Assembly (NCBI RefSeq): GCF_015221875.1
Contig: NZ_JACYGY010000001.1
Location: forward strand, 5,062,501-5,126,500
Source of the DNA: Dyadobacter subterraneus
Lineage (GTDB): Bacteria; Bacteroidota; Bacteroidia; Cytophagales; Spirosomataceae
Direction: 5' to 3'
DNA length: 64,000 nucleotides
This document shows positions 60,579 to 64,000 of the stretch, piece after piece. The number at the start of each line of letters is the position of its first letter. Positions within the stretch are counted from its first letter, which is position 1. The notes under the pieces are model-generated. The model searched no databases. It worked only from the letters and a program-made list of their open reading frames with translations, and had not been told where the DNA came from. Made by a program: the position numbers and the translations under genes.

Positions 60579-61679
60579 ATGACACAAATAAAAGACGTTA
60601 TTCATCAGCTAGAAAAACTTGCGCCTTCCTCTTACCAGGAAAGTTATGATAATGCCGGATTACTGGTCGGTTCACCTCTCACTTTGGTAACAGGGGTACT
60701 TTTTTCATTAGATACCACGGAAGAAGTCATCCAGGAAGCAATTGAAAAGAATTGTAATCTTATTGTGGCCCACCACCCGATTGTATTTAAAGGCTTAAAA
60801 AGATTAAATGGCAGCAACTATGTAGAAAGAACGGTTATCAAAGCCATCAAAAATGATATTGCCATTTATGCAATCCATACCAATCTTGATCATGTTGTTG
60901 ATGGTGTTAACTGGAAAATTGCAGAAAAACTTGGTTTGGCCAATGTAAAAGTGCTGTCTCCCAAAAAACAATTACTGACAAAACTTACTTTTTTCACTCC
61001 TGTTGAAAATACGCAAACTATTTTAGACGCAATGTTTGCAGCCGGCGCAGGAGAAATCGGTCAATATAAAAATTGCAGTTTTCGCACCGAAGGGATTGGT
61101 ACTTTTCAACCTGGTCAATCATCAAATCCTGCTATTGGCACAAAAGGAAAAGATGAACAAGTGACGGAAAACAGGATTGAAGTAATGTTCCCTTCTTATA
61201 TGCAATCCACCATTTTGAAAATCATGAAGGAAAATCATCCTTATGAAGAAGTGGCCTATTACCTTCAAAATCTGGAAAATGAGAACCAGGAAGTAGGTGC
61301 TGGTGCGGTTGGAGATCTTCCGGAAGCGATGGAACCGGAAGAGTTTTTACAATTTCTGAAAAACCAAATGCAGACGCCGGTTGTTAAACATACGGTACCA
61401 TTAAATAAAAAAATTCAAAGAATTGCTGTTTGCGGAGGCGCCGGGAGTTTTCTTTTATCTGATGCGATTAGAGCCAAAGCAGACGTTTTTGTTACCGCTG
61501 ATTATAAATATCATGAATTTTTTGATGCCGATAATCGCATCATGATCTGCGATATCGGGCATTTTGAAAGCGAAGTATTTACGAAAGATTTATTATACAA
61601 CTATTTATCAGGAATTTTTAGTAATTTCGCACTCTGTTTGTCAGACGTCAATACTAATCCGGTACGATATTTTGTTTAG
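60579..61679 (+). CDS. Nif3-like dinuclear metal center protein
   Basis: 366 residues from the ATG at 60579 (MTQIKDVIHQLEKLAPSS); a TTG at 60564 is in frame five codons upstream. Metal ligands in AHHPIVFKG and IHTNLDHV, C-terminal ICDIGHFESEVF, with the central PII-like insertion domain (ENHPYEEVAYYL). Full length for the family. The exact substrate of Nif3 proteins is not established. About 105 nt before the zinc-ribbon gene, which often accompanies it. Confidence 0.93.
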   Translation: MTQIKDVIHQLEKLAPSSYQESYDNAGLLVGSPLTLVTGVLFSLDTTEEVIQEAIEKNCNLIVAHHPIVFKGLKRLNGSNYVERTVIKAIKNDIAIYAIHTNLDHVVDGVNWKIAEKLGLANVKVLSPKKQLLTKLTFFTPVENTQTILDAMFAAGAGEIGQYKNCSFRTEGIGTFQPGQSSNPAIGTKGKDEQVTENRIEVMFPSYMQSTILKIMKENHPYEEVAYYLQNLENENQEVGAGAVGDLPEAMEPEEFLQFLKNQMQTPVVKHTVPLNKKIQRIAVCGGAGSFLLSDAIRAKADVFVTADYKYHEFFDADNRIMICDIGHFESEVFTKDLLYNYLSGIFSNFALCLSDVNTNPVRYFV

Positions 61680-61785
61680 AAATAAGTTTTTGAGCAAGTT
61701 AGTATCAAAATAGTGAGAAGAAGAGATTCAGCCTTATAGTCCCACTCATATAATACGCATTGAAACAAGTCCATTAAAGACATAC

Positions 61786-62532
61786 ATGGAAAACACAATC
61801 GCACAAAAATTAGACGCTCTCCTGAAACTTCAGGAAATTGATTCAAGCCTGGACGAAATCAGAAAGACCCGTGGCGATCTTCCCGAAGAAGTTAGAGATC
61901 TGGAAGACGAAATCATCGGTTTTGAAACAAGAATAGGAAAATTCAAAAGCGAAATCGCTGCACTTAATGCAGAAATCGATAGCTTTAAAAATGCCCAGAA
62001 GGATGGCGAAAAACTGATCAAAAAATACAAAGATCAGCAAATGAATGTTCGTAACAACCGCGAATATGATGCTATCACGAAGGAAATTGAATTGCAGGAA
62101 CTTGATATGCAATTGGCCGACAAGAAAATCAACGAAGCCAAAGCACGTATCAGATTGATCGAAGATGACGCCAACCGTGCAGAATCTACGCTTAATGAAA
62201 GAAATGAAGATTTGAAAGCCAAAAAAGGTGAACTTTCTTTAATCACAAGCGAAAGCGAAGCTGAGGAAAAAGGACTTTTGGCGGAACGTGAAAAACATAT
62301 TAAAAAAATCGAAGAGCGTTTGTTGAAATCGTATCAAAAAATACGTGACAATTCGATGAACGGTCTTGCAGTTGTACACGTATCACGTGGCGCCTGCGGA
62401 GGATGTTTCAGCATCGTTCCTCCTCAAAGACAAGCAGATATCCGTGAACGCAAAAAACTTATCGTTTGCGAACACTGCGGAAGAATTCTTGCCGATGTGG
62501 AAAGCGTTGAGCCTGTTCACCAACGCCGCTAG
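61786..62532 (+). CDS. C4-type zinc ribbon coiled-coil protein
   Basis: 248 residues. Long helical coiled coil from about 10 to 190 (rich in Glu/Lys/Asp), then a C-terminal zinc ribbon with CGGC and CEHCG (CGGCFSIVPPQRQADIRERK, VCEHCGRILADVES). Matches the DUF164/zf-RING_7 family often found beside Nif3 proteins. Nucleic-acid binding has been proposed for the ribbon; role not settled. Confidence 0.93.
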   Translation: MENTIAQKLDALLKLQEIDSSLDEIRKTRGDLPEEVRDLEDEIIGFETRIGKFKSEIAALNAEIDSFKNAQKDGEKLIKKYKDQQMNVRNNREYDAITKEIELQELDMQLADKKINEAKARIRLIEDDANRAESTLNERNEDLKAKKGELSLITSESEAEEKGLLAEREKHIKKIEERLLKSYQKIRDNSMNGLAVVHVSRGACGGCFSIVPPQRQADIRERKKLIVCEHCGRILADVESVEPVHQRR

Positions 62533-62555
62533 GTTTTAGAAAATTATAATATTAG

Positions 62556-62586
62556 AAGGTTGCCTTTTTCAGGCAACCTTTTTTTG
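62556..62586 (+). terminator. Terminator of the zinc-ribbon gene
   Basis: A 9-bp perfect inverted repeat (AAGGTTGCC / GGCAACCTT) with a 7-nt loop followed by TTTTT, 24 nt past the stop at 62532. Confidence 0.9.
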
Positions 62587-62640
62587 TGCTTTTGATTTAA
62601 TAGATTTCAGGTCAAATAGTACTGGATAACTTTCTCTTCT

Positions 62641-62648
62641 TAAATTTG
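62641..62648 (+). promoter_or_regulatory. Bacteroidota -7 element for the C-terminal partial gene
   Basis: TAAATTTG matches TAnnTTTG and lies about 36 nt before the proposed GTG start at 62684. Confidence 0.45.
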
Positions 62649-62683
62649 CAGAACCAGCTCTAATTTTCTCCGACCATAATCCA

Positions 62684-64000
62684 GTGAAAGAATATATAAT
62701 CGTTAGTAAGTTAAGATCGCAATTTTCAGTTAATCTTTTTCTAATTACTATACTGTTTCTGAGTAGCTTACAAATAAAAGCTGCGAACTATCACGATGTT
62801 CGTTTTACTCCGAAATTGCAAAAGGCCTATTTTGAAATTCAAAAATTAAAAATTGAACCGGCCCGTGCATTAATAGATGAAGAAAGAAAAGCAGATCCGG
62901 AAAATGCTTTTATCACCTATCTCGACAATTATGCCGATTTGCATTATCTCCTGATTTCAGAAGATAAGAATGCATTTAAAGAATGGAGTAAAAAAGAAGA
63001 CAGCCGCTTGCTGGATCTGACCAAACTTTCAAATTCTTCACCCTACAAACGTTTTTTCCAGGCCGAAATCAGAATGCACTGGGCGTTTATTAAAATGAAA
63101 TTCGGAAATGAAGTAAGTGCTTCCTGGGATATCATCAAGGCTTATCATTTATTACAGGATAACAGGAAAAAATTCCCGGCATTTAATCCTACCCTAAAAT
63201 CGCTCGGACTTTTACATGTATTAATTGGTTCTGTTCCTGATAATTATACCTGGGTAACCAAAATACTTGGTTTGAAAGGAAATATAAAACTGGGTATTGA
63301 AGAAATACAGTTTGTAGAAAAAGAAGAGCCATTTTTCAAACAGGAAGCGCAGTTGATTGATCTTCTTCTGCACGCTTATACTTTGCAGCTGAGTGATTCC
63401 CAAAGAGCGCTAATCCAGCAATTACCGAAAAATCAGCCTGATAATCTGCTTCTTCACTTTTTCGCTACGACAATTTTAATGAAAGAAGGCAGAAGTGAGG
63501 ACGCGCTTTATTACCTTAATTATGCGCCCAATGGTGAAGACTATTTACCATTTCCCTTTCTGGATTACTTACGGGGAGAAATTGCTTTACAAAAAGGAAA
63601 ATATGATATCGCGTTTTTCTTTTATTCCAAATTTCAACAGAAATATAAAGGTGTCAATTTTATTAAAGACAGCAATTTAAAACTCTTCATGAGCCGCTGG
63701 CTCGCTGACCGTGATTCCGATGCTATTCAATATATAAAGCTGGCAGGAAGCAAAGGAAGTACTATTGTTGAAGGCGATAAATTTGCACAGCGTTTGTCCG
63801 AAGAATATGCAGACGGGAAAATATTGCCTGATCAGAAAATTCTTTACAAAGCCCGTTACTCAACCGACGGCGGGTATTTGACGGAAGCCTGGAATTTTAT
63901 TGATAATTATACCGAAAAATCATTCACTACGCCAAGCGACAAAGCAGAACTAAATTACCGGAAAGGCAGGATTCTTCAAAAAATGAATCAGGTCGACCGC
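62684..64000 (+). CDS. Large exported helical-repeat protein (N-terminal part, runs off window)
   Basis: From a GTG at 62684 one frame stays open to the window end, about 439 codons. It begins MKEYIIVSKLRSQFSVNLFL, a leader with hydrophobic core LITILFLSSLQIKA, then YHDVRFTPKLQKAYFEIQKL. The body is made of 30-40 residue helical pairs such as ALYYLNYAPNGEDYLPF and FLDYLRGEIALQKGKYDIAFFFY, resembling tetratricopeptide-type repeats. No enzyme motif seen. Probably a periplasmic scaffold; the C-terminus is missing. Confidence 0.75.
   Translation, partial: MKEYIIVSKLRSQFSVNLFLITILFLSSLQIKAANYHDVRFTPKLQKAYFEIQKLKIEPARALIDEERKADPENAFITYLDNYADLHYLLISEDKNAFKEWSKKEDSRLLDLTKLSNSSPYKRFFQAEIRMHWAFIKMKFGNEVSASWDIIKAYHLLQDNRKKFPAFNPTLKSLGLLHVLIGSVPDNYTWVTKILGLKGNIKLGIEEIQFVEKEEPFFKQEAQLIDLLLHAYTLQLSDSQRALIQQLPKNQPDNLLLHFFATTILMKEGRSEDALYYLNYAPNGEDYLPFPFLDYLRGEIALQKGKYDIAFFFYSKFQQKYKGVNFIKDSNLKLFMSRWLADRDSDAIQYIKLAGSKGSTIVEGDKFAQRLSEEYADGKILPDQKILYKARYSTDGGYLTEAWNFIDNYTEKSFTTPSDKAELNYRKGRILQKMNQVDR

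Noticed and set aside
1..64000. CRISPR arrays, insertion sequences, integrases or prophage genes.
   Set aside because: No repeat-spacer pattern, transposase or recombinase motifs were found; the repeats at 42034 and 54717 are non-coding and have unequal, non-spacer-like gaps.

Overview
The window reads as a chromosomal segment of a Bacteroidota member, most likely order Cytophagales (Dyadobacter/Spirosoma-like). This placement is inferred from gene content and sequence style, not from a database search. The signs are TAnnTTTG-type -7 promoter elements, few visible Shine-Dalgarno sequences, tRNA genes without encoded CCA, a TonB-dependent receptor, a 7TM-DISM regulator, three LytS/LytTR two-component pairs, a PadR plus TonB-fusion pair, secreted PQQ/PVC-type propeller proteins, a sulfatase, a GntP permease and MbnP/MbnH-type genes. 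No transposase, prophage or CRISPR array was seen.

Layout. 1-7.6 kb: secreted FG-GAP protein (partial), a cupredoxin/beta-propeller/HEAT protein, a DUF3072 protein, small exported proteins and a DPP-IV-type peptidase. 7.8-14.3 kb: an unlisted 59-aa membrane protein, a 7TM-DISM/HTH regulator, an orphan N-terminal domain of an RluA-type pseudouridine synthase, then sensor kinase, LytTR regulator and half-AraC protein (module A). 14.3-18.3 kb: AraC regulator, SDR, 3-methyladenine glycosylase I, UPF0173 hydrolase, Ohr. 18.6-22.7 kb: a tight plus-strand operon of cytochrome P460, DUF1223, lipoprotein and a LytS/LytTR pair. 22.7-27.1 kb: alkylation-repair pair (AlkA-like, Ogt) and a second copy of the kinase/regulator/half-AraC module (module B). 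27.1-30.9 kb: tRNA-Ala, a 57-aa small protein, a DEDDh exonuclease, TonB-fusion plus PadR, Lrp/AsnC, and an unusual tRNA-like RNA gene. 30.9-38.1 kb: SDR, two secreted proteins, a membrane-bound HTH regulator translationally coupled to an L,D-transpeptidase, and a PfkB kinase.

38.4-44.2 kb is a redox/metal cluster on the minus strand: SCO protein, helical lipoprotein, a small CxGKCYL protein, di-heme peroxidase, MbnP, a palindromic repeat array, a second di-heme peroxidase and a second CxGKCYL protein. 44.3-52.9 kb: sorbosone-dehydrogenase/cytochrome c protein, sugar isomerase, DoxX, a third CxGKCYL protein, a siderophore receptor and a PepSY protein split by an in-frame TGA. 53-57.8 kb: sulfatase, GntP permease, DHFR-like reductase, small secreted protein. 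58-60.1 kb: a NUDIX-winged-helix regulator and FAD monooxygenase behind a perfect palindrome. 60.2-64 kb: two tRNA-Asp genes, a Nif3 protein, a zinc-ribbon protein, and the 5' part of a large exported protein running off the window.

The observations most worth a second look are the 162-nt class-II tRNA-like RNA with a greatly expanded variable arm (30534-30695), the duplicated kinase/LytTR/half-AraC module, the three-member CxGKCYL small-protein family beside MbnP, peroxidase, SCO and siderophore genes, the covarying palindromic repeat array at 42.03-42.31 kb, the orphan RluA N-terminal domain and the in-frame stop in the PepSY gene.
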